Source of the DNA: an uncultured Opitutia bacterium
GTDB taxonomy: Bacteria > Verrucomicrobiota > Verrucomicrobiia > Opitutales > Opitutaceae
Length of the DNA stretch: 60,203 nucleotides
NCBI GenBank assembly: GCA_903900845.1
Contig: CAIUOU010000135.1
Location: forward strand, 1-60,203
Reading direction: 5' to 3'
The position numbers were made by a program, and so were the translations under genes. Positions 45,743-53,692 of this stretch are shown here, piece by piece. Under the pieces are notes generated by a model. That model did no database searches. It was not told the origin of the DNA and saw only the letters and a list, made by a program, of their open reading frames with translations. Each line of letters starts with the position of its first letter. Within the stretch, counting starts at the first letter, position 1.

Positions 45743-45846
45743 CTTTCGAGCCTCATGCGCGGGCGGTTTTTCCCGAGCAGAGACGTCGTCGCGCATCACA
45801 GGGCGCCGGCATTGATCTGCGCGGAACCGCCGGTTCAGCTCCTTTC

Positions 45847-48800
45847 ATGTCTTCTTGCTCCCTTTCATCCTCCGCCTTGCGCCGCGGCCTGATTTCAGCG
45901 GTTCTTTTCCTCGCCGCCGTGGGGTCGGCCCAGACGCCGGCGACCGGCACGCTGGCCGGCCGTGTGCAGAACAGCATCGGCGGCGCGGCGCTTGAAAACG
46001 CGCGCGTGACCGTCGGGGGCACCAGCCGCGAGGCCTTCACGGACGCTTTCGGGGAGTATCGCCTCGATGCCCTGCCGGCCGGGGAAGTCACGCTGCGGGT
46101 TTTCTTCACGGGACTCACGCCCCGGACCGCCACGGCGAGGGTCTCGCCAGGTGTGGTCAGCCGGCGAGACTTTGTCCTGGAGCCGTTCGGCTCCGCGCCG
46201 ACGGTGCAGGGGGAGGGCGCGGTTCAGCTCGATTCCTTCGTGGTCGGGACAGCTCGCGACACGAACGCCGCCTCGATCGCGATCAACGAGCAGCGCTTCG
46301 CGGGCAACATCAAGACGGTGCTGCACACCGAGGCGATGGGCGATATCATCCAGAACAACCTCGGTGAGTTTGTGAAATACCTGCCGGGTGTCGACGTCGG
46401 CACCGACCAGATGAACTCCGTGCAGATCGGCCTGCGCGGACTCCCCTCGGCGTACACCAACATCGCGTTGGACGGCGACGACGTGAATGCCGCCGGTTCC
46501 GCCGGCCCCACGCGCAACACGCTTCTGCAGGCGTTCTCCCTCAACAACGCCTCGCGGGTGGAGATCTACAAGGTGCCCACGCCGGATATGTCGGCGGCCA
46601 GCCTCGGCGGCTCCATCAATATGGTCAGCCGCACCGCCTTCGAGGCGAGCCGCCCCGAGCTGCGCTTCAAGGCCTACATCAACCGAAACTCCCGGGATCT
46701 CGCCTTCAGCAAACAGCCCGGCGGCGGCGACGGCGATGACCAGAAGCGCGTCTTCCATTACCAGCCCGACTTCGACTTCGCGTACACCGTCCCGCTCACG
46801 AAGGACTTCGGCTTCTCCGTGAACGCGGTGAAGAACGACCAGTACGGCGTCGCACGGCGCATCAACCGCGCGTTCAACACGAGCACGACCGCGGCTAATC
46901 CGCTGAAGGCCACCGTCGATAACCCCTACCTCACCACCTACCAGTACAACGTCTTCCCCGTCTACGAGCACCGCTACTCGCTCGGCACGCGGCTCGACTG
47001 GCGCCTCGCCCCCGCCGACACGCTTTCCTTCACCTACTCCGGGAACTGGCTCGTCCAGGATTATGAGCAGCACAATTTCGTCCTCAATACCGGCACCAAC
47101 CCCGTGGCCTGGGGGGCTGATTTCACCCATGGCCGGCCCGGCTCGGGGGCCGTCAACGTCAACAACACCGCCCGCTACGTCCGGGTGCGGAACAATATTT
47201 TCCGGCTCAACTACCGCCATGTGGGCCGGAACTGGGACGTCACAGCGGCCGCCGGTTACAACTTTTCGGACCAGACGTACCGGGCGAACTCCCACCGGCA
47301 GTTCGAGACCGCCGCCGCCCGCATCCAGGGCGCGGAGATCCGCTTCGACGGCTTCACCGACCACCGCCCCGGGACGGTCACCGTCCGCAACTCCTCCGGC
47401 CAGGTCATCGACCCGCTGCGGGTTTCCAACTACGCTTTTTTTCTCAACGGCTCCAATGCCACGCGCGACAACGACAGCACCGCGCGGAGCGCGAAGATCG
47501 ACTTGCGGCGGAAGTTTTTCGGCGACGCCCTGAATTGGTCGCTGAAGGGTGGCCTTGGGACGGCCGAGCAGTACCGCGCCCGCCGCTCCTCGACGTTTAC
47601 TCCGGTCTATGTCGGCCGGGACGGCGTCGCGGGCAATGCCGACGATTCCGTGGCACTGGCGCCCGTCGACCTCACGAACTACGCGATGCTCGACTATTTC
47701 ATGCCGCGGAACACCCCGCAGCCGCAGTTCGTGAGCAGCCGGCGCGCGTGGGAACTCTACGAGCAGTACCCCTCCTACTTCCAGGTCACCCCGGCCAACC
47801 TGCGCACGGACCTCCGGGCCGACGCGCTCAACACCGAGCAGATCACGGAGCGGATCGACGCCGCCTACCTGCTCGCCGACGCGTCGATGTTCTCTAATCG
47901 CTTCCGCGTGCTCACCGGCGTCCGGCTGGAGCGCACGACCGACGTGGGCCGCACGGTGCTTCAGGACAACAACGCGCAGTACCAGCGGGACTCGCGCACC
48001 GGGGCTCTGCTCCTCACCGCGCAGAACCGGCCGATCCCGATCACCACCGACGGCATCGAGATCGACAAACTCGTCTACCGGAAGCTCGGCGCGCGCATCC
48101 GCAAACAGTACGACGGCCTGTACCCGAGCCTGAACGCCACATTCAACTTCACGCCGAACCTCCTCGGGCGGCTCGGAGTCGCGCGCACGCTCGGCCGGCC
48201 GGATTTCGGGAACATCATGGGCGCGACGAACGTGAACCAGGTCGACTTCAATCCCGATTCTTCCGCGACGGGTTCCGCGCTGGGCACCATCACGACCAAG
48301 AATCCCGGCCTCACTCCCTGGACCGGCCAAAGCCTCGACCTGCGTCTGGAGCATTACTCCGCGAACGGCGGCGAGATTTCCGTTGGTTTCTACCGGAAGC
48401 AGATCCGGAATTTCTTCGCGACGCGGAACTTCCTCGCGACCGCGGAGTTTCTCGAGGGGATCGGTCTCGGCGACGAGTTTGTCGACTATCAGGTCAACGC
48501 GCCGGGCAACGTCAACGGGGTCGCCCATATCAACGGCTATGAGCTCAACGTGAGCCAGCCGCTGTCTTTCTTCACGCGGGCTCCGCTCGCTCGGCACGTC
48601 CGGGTCTTTGCCAACGCGACCCTTGTGCGCACCCGCGGACCGCAGGAGTCCGACTTCCGCGGCTTCACGCCGAAGATGATCAACTGGGGTTTCTTCTACA
48701 ACCGTAACCCGATCTCTTTCAACGCGCGATGGACTTTGGTCGGAAAAAAGAGGGTCGGCACGGTCGCTGCCGCCAACCTCGGGGCGGCTGGCTGGAACTA

Positions 48801-49002
48801 CCAGCAGGAGCGGCTGCGGCTCGACGCCTCGCTCGATTACCGGTTGACTCGCCGCTACGCGCTCTACGCCACGGGCCGTAATGTGTTCAACAACCGCGAC
48901 TCCAACGAGTCCTATGCGATCGGCAGCCCCCGCTACGTGAAGTTCGCCGCCGAGGGGGAGTACGGCGTCACCTTCCAGGTCGGCGTGAAGGGGAGTTTCT
49001 GA
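45847..49002 (+). CDS. TonB-dependent receptor with N-terminal carboxypeptidase-regulatory-like domain
   Basis: Outer-membrane receptor of 1051 residues. Signal peptide about 1-28 (AVGSAQ), a beta-sandwich domain about 32-112 (GTLAGRVQNSIGGAALENA, YRLDALPAGEVTLRVFFTG), a plug beginning near 128 (LDSFVVGTARDTNAASIAINEQRF) with FVKYLPGVDVGTDQMNSVQI and GLRGLPSAYTNIALDGDDV, and a barrel ending VGVKGSF. The plug has a proper GLRG and a DGD loop, unlike the paralogues at 15.8 and 56.6 kb. The ligand is unknown; a hairpin repeat separates it from glpQ, so it is probably its own unit. ATG at 45847. Confidence 0.93.
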   Translation: MSSCSLSSSALRRGLISAVLFLAAVGSAQTPATGTLAGRVQNSIGGAALENARVTVGGTSREAFTDAFGEYRLDALPAGEVTLRVFFTGLTPRTATARVSPGVVSRRDFVLEPFGSAPTVQGEGAVQLDSFVVGTARDTNAASIAINEQRFAGNIKTVLHTEAMGDIIQNNLGEFVKYLPGVDVGTDQMNSVQIGLRGLPSAYTNIALDGDDVNAAGSAGPTRNTLLQAFSLNNASRVEIYKVPTPDMSAASLGGSINMVSRTAFEASRPELRFKAYINRNSRDLAFSKQPGGGDGDDQKRVFHYQPDFDFAYTVPLTKDFGFSVNAVKNDQYGVARRINRAFNTSTTAANPLKATVDNPYLTTYQYNVFPVYEHRYSLGTRLDWRLAPADTLSFTYSGNWLVQDYEQHNFVLNTGTNPVAWGADFTHGRPGSGAVNVNNTARYVRVRNNIFRLNYRHVGRNWDVTAAAGYNFSDQTYRANSHRQFETAAARIQGAEIRFDGFTDHRPGTVTVRNSSGQVIDPLRVSNYAFFLNGSNATRDNDSTARSAKIDLRRKFFGDALNWSLKGGLGTAEQYRARRSSTFTPVYVGRDGVAGNADDSVALAPVDLTNYAMLDYFMPRNTPQPQFVSSRRAWELYEQYPSYFQVTPANLRTDLRADALNTEQITERIDAAYLLADASMFSNRFRVLTGVRLERTTDVGRTVLQDNNAQYQRDSRTGALLLTAQNRPIPITTDGIEIDKLVYRKLGARIRKQYDGLYPSLNATFNFTPNLLGRLGVARTLGRPDFGNIMGATNVNQVDFNPDSSATGSALGTITTKNPGLTPWTGQSLDLRLEHYSANGGEISVGFYRKQIRNFFATRNFLATAEFLEGIGLGDEFVDYQVNAPGNVNGVAHINGYELNVSQPLSFFTRAPLARHVRVFANATLVRTRGPQESDFRGFTPKMINWGFFYNRNPISFNARWTLVGKKRVGTVAAANLGAAGWNYQQERLRLDASLDYRLTRRYALYATGRNVFNNRDSNESYAIGSPRYVKFAAEGEYGVTFQVGVKGSF

Positions 49003-49045
49003 AGGCCGGGTAGATGCCGCTAGGGAGATCTTTCGTGAAGTTGGG

Positions 49046-49272
49046 GTTAACCACGAATGGACACGAAGAGACACGAATGGGAGCAGCTCGGTGTAGCCGG
49101 GGCCGTTTGCCCCGGACCTTGATGTAGCCGCGGCCGCCTGCCGCGGACCAGACCGCCTATGCAACGGCCGAAGGCGTTTCCGAATCGCTCCGCGTTTTTA
49201 ACCGCGGATTTCGCAGATGATGCGGATGAGGAAATGGCAGTAAGCCTTTCCGAACTCCCCGTTCTTCCGTTC
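49046..49272 (+). repeat. Composite intergenic repeat, copy 9a
   Basis: Most complete example. 10-bp units CACGAAT, CACGAAG, CACGAAT (49052, 49062, 49072); two hairpins in tandem, CCGGGGC-CGTTT-GCCCCGG (49097-49115) and CCGCGGC-CGCCT-GCCGCGG (49128-49146), each led by TGTAG; linker CAACGGCCGAAGGCGTTTCC then GAATCGCTCCGCG; 9-bp units GCGGATTTC, GCAGATGAT, GCGGATGAG (49204-49230); tail AAGCCTTTCCGAACTCCCCG up to TTCCAAG. Confidence 0.9.
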
Positions 49273-49294
49273 CAAGCGATGCGGTTCCTGACGC

Positions 49295-49470
49295 GCTCCT
49301 GAATCGCTCCGCGTGGGTCAACCACGGATAGACGCGGATCGACACGGATGAAGTGGGATGGGCGGGTTGGAGCCCAGTTCCTGCGTCGTTTGAGCCTCCG
49401 CGCGGCTATCCAAGAAGTTGGCCGCAAAAAGGCGCAGACGGCGCAAAACGGTGAGGCGATGGGCGGTGGT
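49295..49470 (+). repeat. Composite intergenic repeat, copy 9b
   Basis: Linker CCTGAATCGCTCCGCG, then 10-bp units CACGGAT, CGCGGAT, CACGGAT (49323, 49333, 49343), and a 9-bp class CGCAAAAAG, GCGCAGACG, GCGCAAAAC (49423-49449) introduced by TTGGC; the last class has a decayed relative at about 4702-4722. Confidence 0.75.
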
Positions 49471-49500
49471 GATTAGGGGAAGTGCAATCGCTCGCCGGGA

Positions 49501-49710
49501 GCGAACCACGAATGGACACCAAGGGACACGAATGGGCCCCGCTTGGGTGTAGCCGCGGCCGTTCGCCGCCGAACGTGCTAAAACTGTGACAGCCGAAGGC
49601 TCTCCCGAACGGCTCCGCGGCTTTAACCGCGGATGTCGCCGATGGTGCGGATGAGATTGGAGCGATAAGCCTCCCCGAGCTTTCCGGCCTTCTTGTTCAG
49701 GGCCCTTTAT
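49501..49710 (+). repeat. Composite intergenic repeat, copy 9c
   Basis: Repeats the order of copy 9a: 10-bp units CACGAAT, CACCAAG, CACGAAT (49507, 49517, 49527); an imperfect hairpin CCGCGGC-CGTTC-GCCGCCG (49553-49571) led by TGTAG; linker CAGCCGAAGGCTCTCCCGAA; 9-bp units GCGGATGTC, GCCGATGGT, GCGGATGAG (49629-49655); tail AAGCCTCCCCGAGC to CTTGTTCAGG. Copies 9a-9c fill the 730-bp convergent gap; no gene is seen in it. Confidence 0.85.
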
Positions 49711-49732
49711 CAGCCCCTCTCGGCGCTGAGTT

Positions 49733-50413
49733 TCAGATCTCCATCTTCTCGCCTGGCTTCAGCGGGAACACAGTGTGGCCGGACTCGCTGGCCTTGCGGG
49801 CGAAGGCGGCGCCGTCCTGCGCGATCAGGGGCCACGTGTTGTAGTGCATCGGCACCGCCAGGCGCGGCTTCAGAAAATCCAGCGCGACGAGCGCGTCCTC
49901 CGGTCCCATCGTGTAATTATCGCCTATGGGCAAAAGTGCGGCGTCGAGGTTGGCACGGCCGATTAGCTGCATGTCGAGGAAGAGTGCGGTGTCGCCGGCG
50001 TGGTAAAGCGTTTTACCGCCAGCTTGGAGTAAGATGCCGCAGGGCGTGCCGAGGTACACGGCGTTGAGGCCCGCCTCGACGCTCGAGGAATGATGGGCGA
50101 GGGTGAGCTTCACCTTGCCGAACGGGAAAACATGGGCGCCGCCCGGATTCATGCCGTGGGTCCGCGCGCCTTTGGCGGTGAAATACTCCGCGAGCTCGTA
50201 ATTGGCCACGATGACCGCGTCGTTGCGCTTCGCGATGGAAAGCGCGTCGCCGATGTGATCCTCGTGGCCGTGCGAGACGAGGATCGCGTCGCAGCTCACA
50301 CCCTCCGCCTTTATGGCGGCGGCCGGGTTTCCGGTGAGGAACGGATCGATCAGGATCCGGGCGTTGCCGGTCTCGACGAGAAAGCAGGAGTGACCGAGGT
50401 ACGTGAGGTGCAT
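49733..50413 (-). CDS. UlaG-like metallo-beta-lactamase-fold hydrolase (UPF0173 family)
   Basis: A 226-residue cytosolic metal-dependent hydrolase. MHLTYLGHSCFLVETGNARILIDPF is the family N-terminus (read as MHLTYLGHSCFLVE, then ILIDPFLTGNP); the metal site is SHGHEDHIGDAL, later LAHHSSS and YHAGDTALFLDM, then MHYNTW. These fit the UPF0173/UlaG-like group, whose members act on lactones or phosphoesters; the substrate here is unknown. ATG 50413 is chosen because it matches the family start; an in-frame TTG at 50434 would add seven residues. Confidence 0.88.
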   Translation of the reverse strand: MHLTYLGHSCFLVETGNARILIDPFLTGNPAAAIKAEGVSCDAILVSHGHEDHIGDALSIAKRNDAVIVANYELAEYFTAKGARTHGMNPGGAHVFPFGKVKLTLAHHSSSVEAGLNAVYLGTPCGILLQAGGKTLYHAGDTALFLDMQLIGRANLDAALLPIGDNYTMGPEDALVALDFLKPRLAVPMHYNTWPLIAQDGAAFARKASESGHTVFPLKPGEKMEI

Positions 50414-50434
50414 GGCGGGAGAGCGGAGCAGCAA

Positions 50435-50738
50435 GAAACCCGGCGAAGCCTACGCTTGGATCGCGAACTTGCCAGTGACCCAGAGATACTGCGTCCCGAT
50501 GAAGGCCATCCACTCCATGGCGGCGCGCACATGGAGCAGGACGAAGGTGTACATGTGGGCGTCGAGGTAGTGTGCGGCGATCGCGGTGGTCGTGCGATTG
50601 ACGGGACTCGGTGGCGAGTCGGCCGTGCGGGCCAGGGAGGGTAGGGTGGCCGAGGCGATGTGGAAGGTGGTCGGAGCCAGTGAGTGGCACTTTCCGTGGT
50701 GGCCGCCCAGCGAACAGCCCTCTCCGGGGCGCGGCTTG
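50435..50738 (-). other. Spacer with a possible small coding frame
   Basis: About 300 bp between the UlaG-like and esterase genes. One minus-strand frame ending at 50450 has G or C in nearly all third positions and reads sensibly in its last part (TTTAIAAHYLDAHMYTFVLL, then HVRAAMEWMAFIGTQYLWVT). The only ATG that fits is at 50554 (34 residues); no ATG, GTG or TTG start is seen further up before the esterase gene. It could be a real small protein with an unusual start or a remnant. No repeat of the composite class is seen here. Confidence 0.3.
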
Positions 50739-51374
50739 CTAGGCCTTTTGCAACCACGCCTTCGCCGCCGCGAGGTCCTGCGGGGTAAGACCGTGGCTGG
50801 CGGCGAGGAGGGTGACGGTGACATCGGCGTCGCCGGCCCTGAGGAGTGAGGCCAGGCGGGCCGGATGGTCAGGTGGCACGAGCGGATCGGTGGACCCGTT
50901 GAGAATCAGCACGCGACGGTTCGCGAGGGTTGCCGCGGGCGCGGGCTGCTCCAGCACGACCATCGGGCGCAGAAGGATCGCTCCGCCAAGTGAGTCCGGC
51001 CGGAGGAGCAGCAGGGAGGCGGCGATGTTCGCACCATTGGAAAAACCCGCCGCGATGAGTCGGCGCGGCTCGAAGTCGTGCCGCGCGGCCGCAGCGGCGA
51101 TGAAATCCGCCAACTGGTGGGTGCGCCGGGCGACCTCCGCCGGATCGAAGACGCCCGCGGCCAGCCGCGCGAAGAACCGGAGCGCTCCGCCTTCGTTCAC
51201 TTGGCCGCGCGGGCTGAGCAGTGCGGATCCCGGGGAGATCGCCCGGCCCAGCCGCAGCAGGTCATGCTCCGTGCCACCCGTCCCGTGGAGCAGAAGCAGC
51301 GGGGGTGCGGTCGGGTCGGAGCCCGGCTCGAAGACATGGAAAAAACCTGGGTCGTTCCGGGAGGTGTGCGGCAT
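50739..51374 (-). CDS. Alpha/beta-hydrolase fold carboxylesterase (MhqD/phospholipase-carboxylesterase type)
   Basis: Cytosolic esterase of 211 residues. The oxyanion segment LLLLHGTGGTEHDLLRLG (27-44), nucleophile elbow AAGFSNGANIA (Ser112), acid LNGSTDPLVPP (Asp163) and base AASHGLTP (His194) form a complete Ser-Asp-His triad in the order of the YpfH/MhqD carboxylesterase group. The substrate is unknown. The ATG at 51374 gives the expected length; the frame is open upstream across the rpiB 3' end. rpiB lies 67 bp upstream on the same strand, so they may be cotranscribed. Confidence 0.88.
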   Translation of the reverse strand: MPHTSRNDPGFFHVFEPGSDPTAPPLLLLHGTGGTEHDLLRLGRAISPGSALLSPRGQVNEGGALRFFARLAAGVFDPAEVARRTHQLADFIAAAAARHDFEPRRLIAAGFSNGANIAASLLLLRPDSLGGAILLRPMVVLEQPAPAATLANRRVLILNGSTDPLVPPDHPARLASLLRAGDADVTVTLLAASHGLTPQDLAAAKAWLQKA

Positions 51375-51441
51375 CGTGGCGTCGAAGCTCGACGCGACGG
51401 GGAACGAAAGGGTGCGGCTCGCTTCCGCAAGCCGCAGCGGC

Positions 51442-51882
51442 TCAGGTCGCGTCGATTTTCGCGATGCGCGCCACGTGGCGGCCGCCCTCGAACTCGGTGC
51501 CAAGCCAAGTGCGCACGATCGCGAGGGCCTCTGCCTCGGTTACAGTGCGCTGGCCGATCGACAGCACGTTACCGTCGTTATGCGACCGGTTCCAGACTGC
51601 GGTCTGCTGGTTCCAGCAGAGCCCGCAGCGCACGCCGCGCACGCGGTTGGCCACGATCGCCTCCCCGTTACCCGAGCCGCCGAGCACGATGCCACGCTCG
51701 AATTCACCCCGCGCCACCGCCTCCGCCGCGGGTCGGATCCAGTCGGGATAATCGCACGACGCATCGGAATGCGTGCCGAAGTCGCGCACCGTGTGCCCCT
51801 CCGCGAGCAGCTGGGCCTTGATGGCCTCCTTGTAGGCGAAACCGGCATGGTCCGAGGCGAGGGCGATGGTGAAGCGCTTCAT
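51442..51882 (-). CDS. rpiB: Ribose-5-phosphate isomerase B (glutamate-type active site)
   Basis: Interconverts ribose 5-phosphate and ribulose 5-phosphate. 146 residues with the RpiB/LacAB fold: IALASDHAGFAYKEAI (Asp11-His12), RDFGTHSDASCDYPDW and VLGGSGNGEAIVANRV. The catalytic base position carries Glu74 in GSGNGEAI, as in the mycobacterial-type enzyme, instead of the Cys seen in E. coli RpiB. CGLCWNQQTAVWNRSHNDGN is the phosphate/substrate segment. Function could feed ribulose 5-phosphate to the KdsD-type isomerase elsewhere. ATG at 51882. Confidence 0.93.
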   Translation of the reverse strand: MKRFTIALASDHAGFAYKEAIKAQLLAEGHTVRDFGTHSDASCDYPDWIRPAAEAVARGEFERGIVLGGSGNGEAIVANRVRGVRCGLCWNQQTAVWNRSHNDGNVLSIGQRTVTEAEALAIVRTWLGTEFEGGRHVARIAKIDAT

Positions 51883-51970
51883 GGCTGCGTCTGGATAACG
51901 CCGCCCGCCGCACTGGTGACCAGCCGGAAATCAGGCGCCGGGCAGTGGACCCGAATCGCTCTGCGGATGA

Positions 51971-52090
51971 GTTACCACGAATGGACCCCGATGGACACGG
52001 ACGAGTTGGGCTTGGTCTCACCGTAGTTGCCGGAGGTGCGTGGGGTGAGGTCGTTGAGGCCCACCCTCCTGTGGCGGGCTCCCGCAGGTC
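51971..52090 (+). repeat. Intergenic repeat, copy 10
   Basis: In the 229-bp gap between the HAD 3' end and the rpiB start. 10-bp units CACGAAT, CCCCGAT, CACGGAC (51976, 51986, 51996), mixing the two 10-bp classes; then a short hairpin GCGGG-CT-CCCGC (52075-52086) within CTGTGGCGGGCTCCCGCAGG, not led by TGTAG. Otherwise no gene. Confidence 0.65.
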
Positions 52091-52111
52091 GGAGGGATAG
52101 CTGAGGGGAAA

Positions 52112-52801
52112 TCAGACGCCGAGGGCGCGGAGCACGGCGGCGGTATCGGCCAGGTCGGGGAAGACGGCGTCGGGCGAATGGGCCGCGAGTTCGGCGGGGG
52201 AGTGACGGCCGGTCGCCACCGCGATCGCACGGGCCCCGCAGGCGCGGGCGCACTCGATGTCGTGCGGGGTGTCTCCGATGATGACCGCTTCGGCGGCGTT
52301 GAACTCGTGGCCGTGGTGGGCCGCGGCTCGGTGGAGGGCGACCGGACCGAGGTCGTTGCGCCGCGGACTATCGTCGGCGTAGGCGCCGAACGGGAAATGG
52401 TGCCAAAGGTGATAGTGGTTGAGCTTGTGCTCGGCGCCGCGGCGGAGATTGCCGGTGAGGAGTCCTTGCGCGAAGCGCGCGTCGGCGGCCAAACGTTCGA
52501 GGAGTTCATGCACCCCGGGCAGCACCCGGCCCTGCGGACCCGCGGCGAGTTCGCCGGGCAGCCTCTCTAGGTAGGCGTCCAGGTAAGCGGCGCAGGTCTC
52601 CGGGTCGGGTTCGATCCCGTTGCGGCGCAGGATCTCCGGCGTGAGCCAGGTGTCGGTGCGACCGGCCCAGTCGATCGTCGTCAGGTCGCCAGGCCGGCCA
52701 AAGTGGCGGGCGAACGCGGCTTCCATCGCGCGCGAGCCGGCGTTACGGGTCACAATCAGCGTCCCGTCGATGTCCCAAAGCACAAGGATGCGTTTCGTCA
52801 T
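52112..52801 (-). CDS. HAD-superfamily hydrolase (phosphoglycolate phosphatase-like)
   Basis: A 229-residue haloacid dehalogenase-type phosphatase with an alpha-helical C1 cap. Motif I is LWDIDGTLIVT (nucleophile Asp10, acid Asp12), motif II LLTGNLRRG, a Lys in RGAEHKLNHY and motif IV VIIGDTPHDIECARACG. The overall pattern is that of Gph-like phosphatases; the substrate is unknown. It is the last gene of the ATP-grasp/alpha-E/transglutaminase operon, its start overlapping the transglutaminase stop by 4 bp (ATGA), which makes functional membership likely, although HAD genes are promiscuous neighbours. Confidence 0.9.
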   Translation of the reverse strand: MTKRILVLWDIDGTLIVTRNAGSRAMEAAFARHFGRPGDLTTIDWAGRTDTWLTPEILRRNGIEPDPETCAAYLDAYLERLPGELAAGPQGRVLPGVHELLERLAADARFAQGLLTGNLRRGAEHKLNHYHLWHHFPFGAYADDSPRRNDLGPVALHRAAAHHGHEFNAAEAVIIGDTPHDIECARACGARAIAVATGRHSPAELAAHSPDAVFPDLADTAAVLRALGV

Positions 52802-53667
52802 ACCTTGGGTGCGGCCGCCGCCGGTCGGACCTCGCGCACGCAGACGTCGACACGCAGGGCCCGCGTCGGGGCGCCTCGGTAGGTCCCGCTGACCGGGCGG
52901 ATGTCGGCGTAGTCACGGCCAACCGCGAGGGAGATGTAGCGGTCGTCGGCGATCCGAGCGTGGGTGGGATCGTAGGCGAGCCAGCCGGCGCCGGGTAGCC
53001 AGGCCTCGATCCAGGCGTGCGAGGCCTCGTTTTCCCCGGGCCGGCGGGCGGGGTTCAGAAAGTAGCCGCTCACGTAACGCGCCGGGATGCCGAGGGTGCG
53101 GCAAAGGCCAAGATGCACGTGGGCGAAGTCCTGGCAGACTCCCGCTCGCAACCGCAATGCGTCGGGGGCACGGGTGCTCACCCCGGTCGAACCGGGTTGG
53201 TAGGTGAACGTGCGGTGGATGTGTTCCCCGAGGCGCCGGACATCGCCCCAGACCTCGCCGCGGCTTCCGGCGAGGATATCCTGCGCTTCCCGCCAGAGCT
53301 CGACGTCGAGCGGCACGTAGGGTGAGTCGGTGGCGAACTCGGCCATCATCTCACGCTCGGGTGCCGCCGCCAGTTCGTCGGCGGAGACCGCGGGAGCCGC
53401 CGGACGTTGGTGGGCGGGCACGGTCTCGACGCGCGAGACCGCCGTGATGCAGAGCCGCTCGTGCGGCTCGGGCACCTCGAAGTAATGCACGGTGTTGCCG
53501 TGGAAATCGCTGTAGTCGCGCGTCTCCGCCGCCGGCGAGATGCGCAGGTCGAAGGACAGGCAGCGCTGGTTCCCGTTTTCCGCCGGCCGCAGCCGGAGCT
53601 CGTTGAAACTCTCCTTCGCCTCGCCTTCGTAAACAAAGCAGGTCCGGTGAACGACGCGCAGGTGCAT
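52798..53667 (-). CDS. Transglutaminase-like cysteine protease-fold protein
   Basis: A 289-residue protein with an N-terminal bacterial transglutaminase-like beta domain (MHLRVVHRTCFVYEGEAKES, FNELRLRPAENGNQRCLSFD) and a C-terminal papain-fold core. The triad is visible as Cys178 (RAGVCQDFAHVHLGLCR), His217 (SHAWIEAWLPGAGWLAYDP, His at its start) and Asp233. This subgroup (YebA/SCO-type) is a conserved partner of circularly permuted ATP-grasp and alpha-E proteins and is predicted to hydrolyse or form peptide-like amide bonds. ATG 53667 is the family start. The alpha-E stop is 25 bp upstream. Confidence 0.92.
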   Translation of the reverse strand: MHLRVVHRTCFVYEGEAKESFNELRLRPAENGNQRCLSFDLRISPAAETRDYSDFHGNTVHYFEVPEPHERLCITAVSRVETVPAHQRPAAPAVSADELAAAPEREMMAEFATDSPYVPLDVELWREAQDILAGSRGEVWGDVRRLGEHIHRTFTYQPGSTGVSTRAPDALRLRAGVCQDFAHVHLGLCRTLGIPARYVSGYFLNPARRPGENEASHAWIEAWLPGAGWLAYDPTHARIADDRYISLAVGRDYADIRPVSGTYRGAPTRALRVDVCVREVRPAAAAPKV

Positions 53668-53692
53668 GGCGCCGGTGGTTCCGCGCGGCCGG

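Noticed and set aside
45895-49164. A 1089-codon minus-strand open frame opposite the third TonB receptor
   Set aside because: Antisense shadow in high-GC sequence, running out through repeats, with no motif.
49046-49710. CRISPR-like array
   Set aside because: Units are 8-10 bp and adjacent, without 28-37-bp repeats and unique spacers of constant size, and no cas genes are present.
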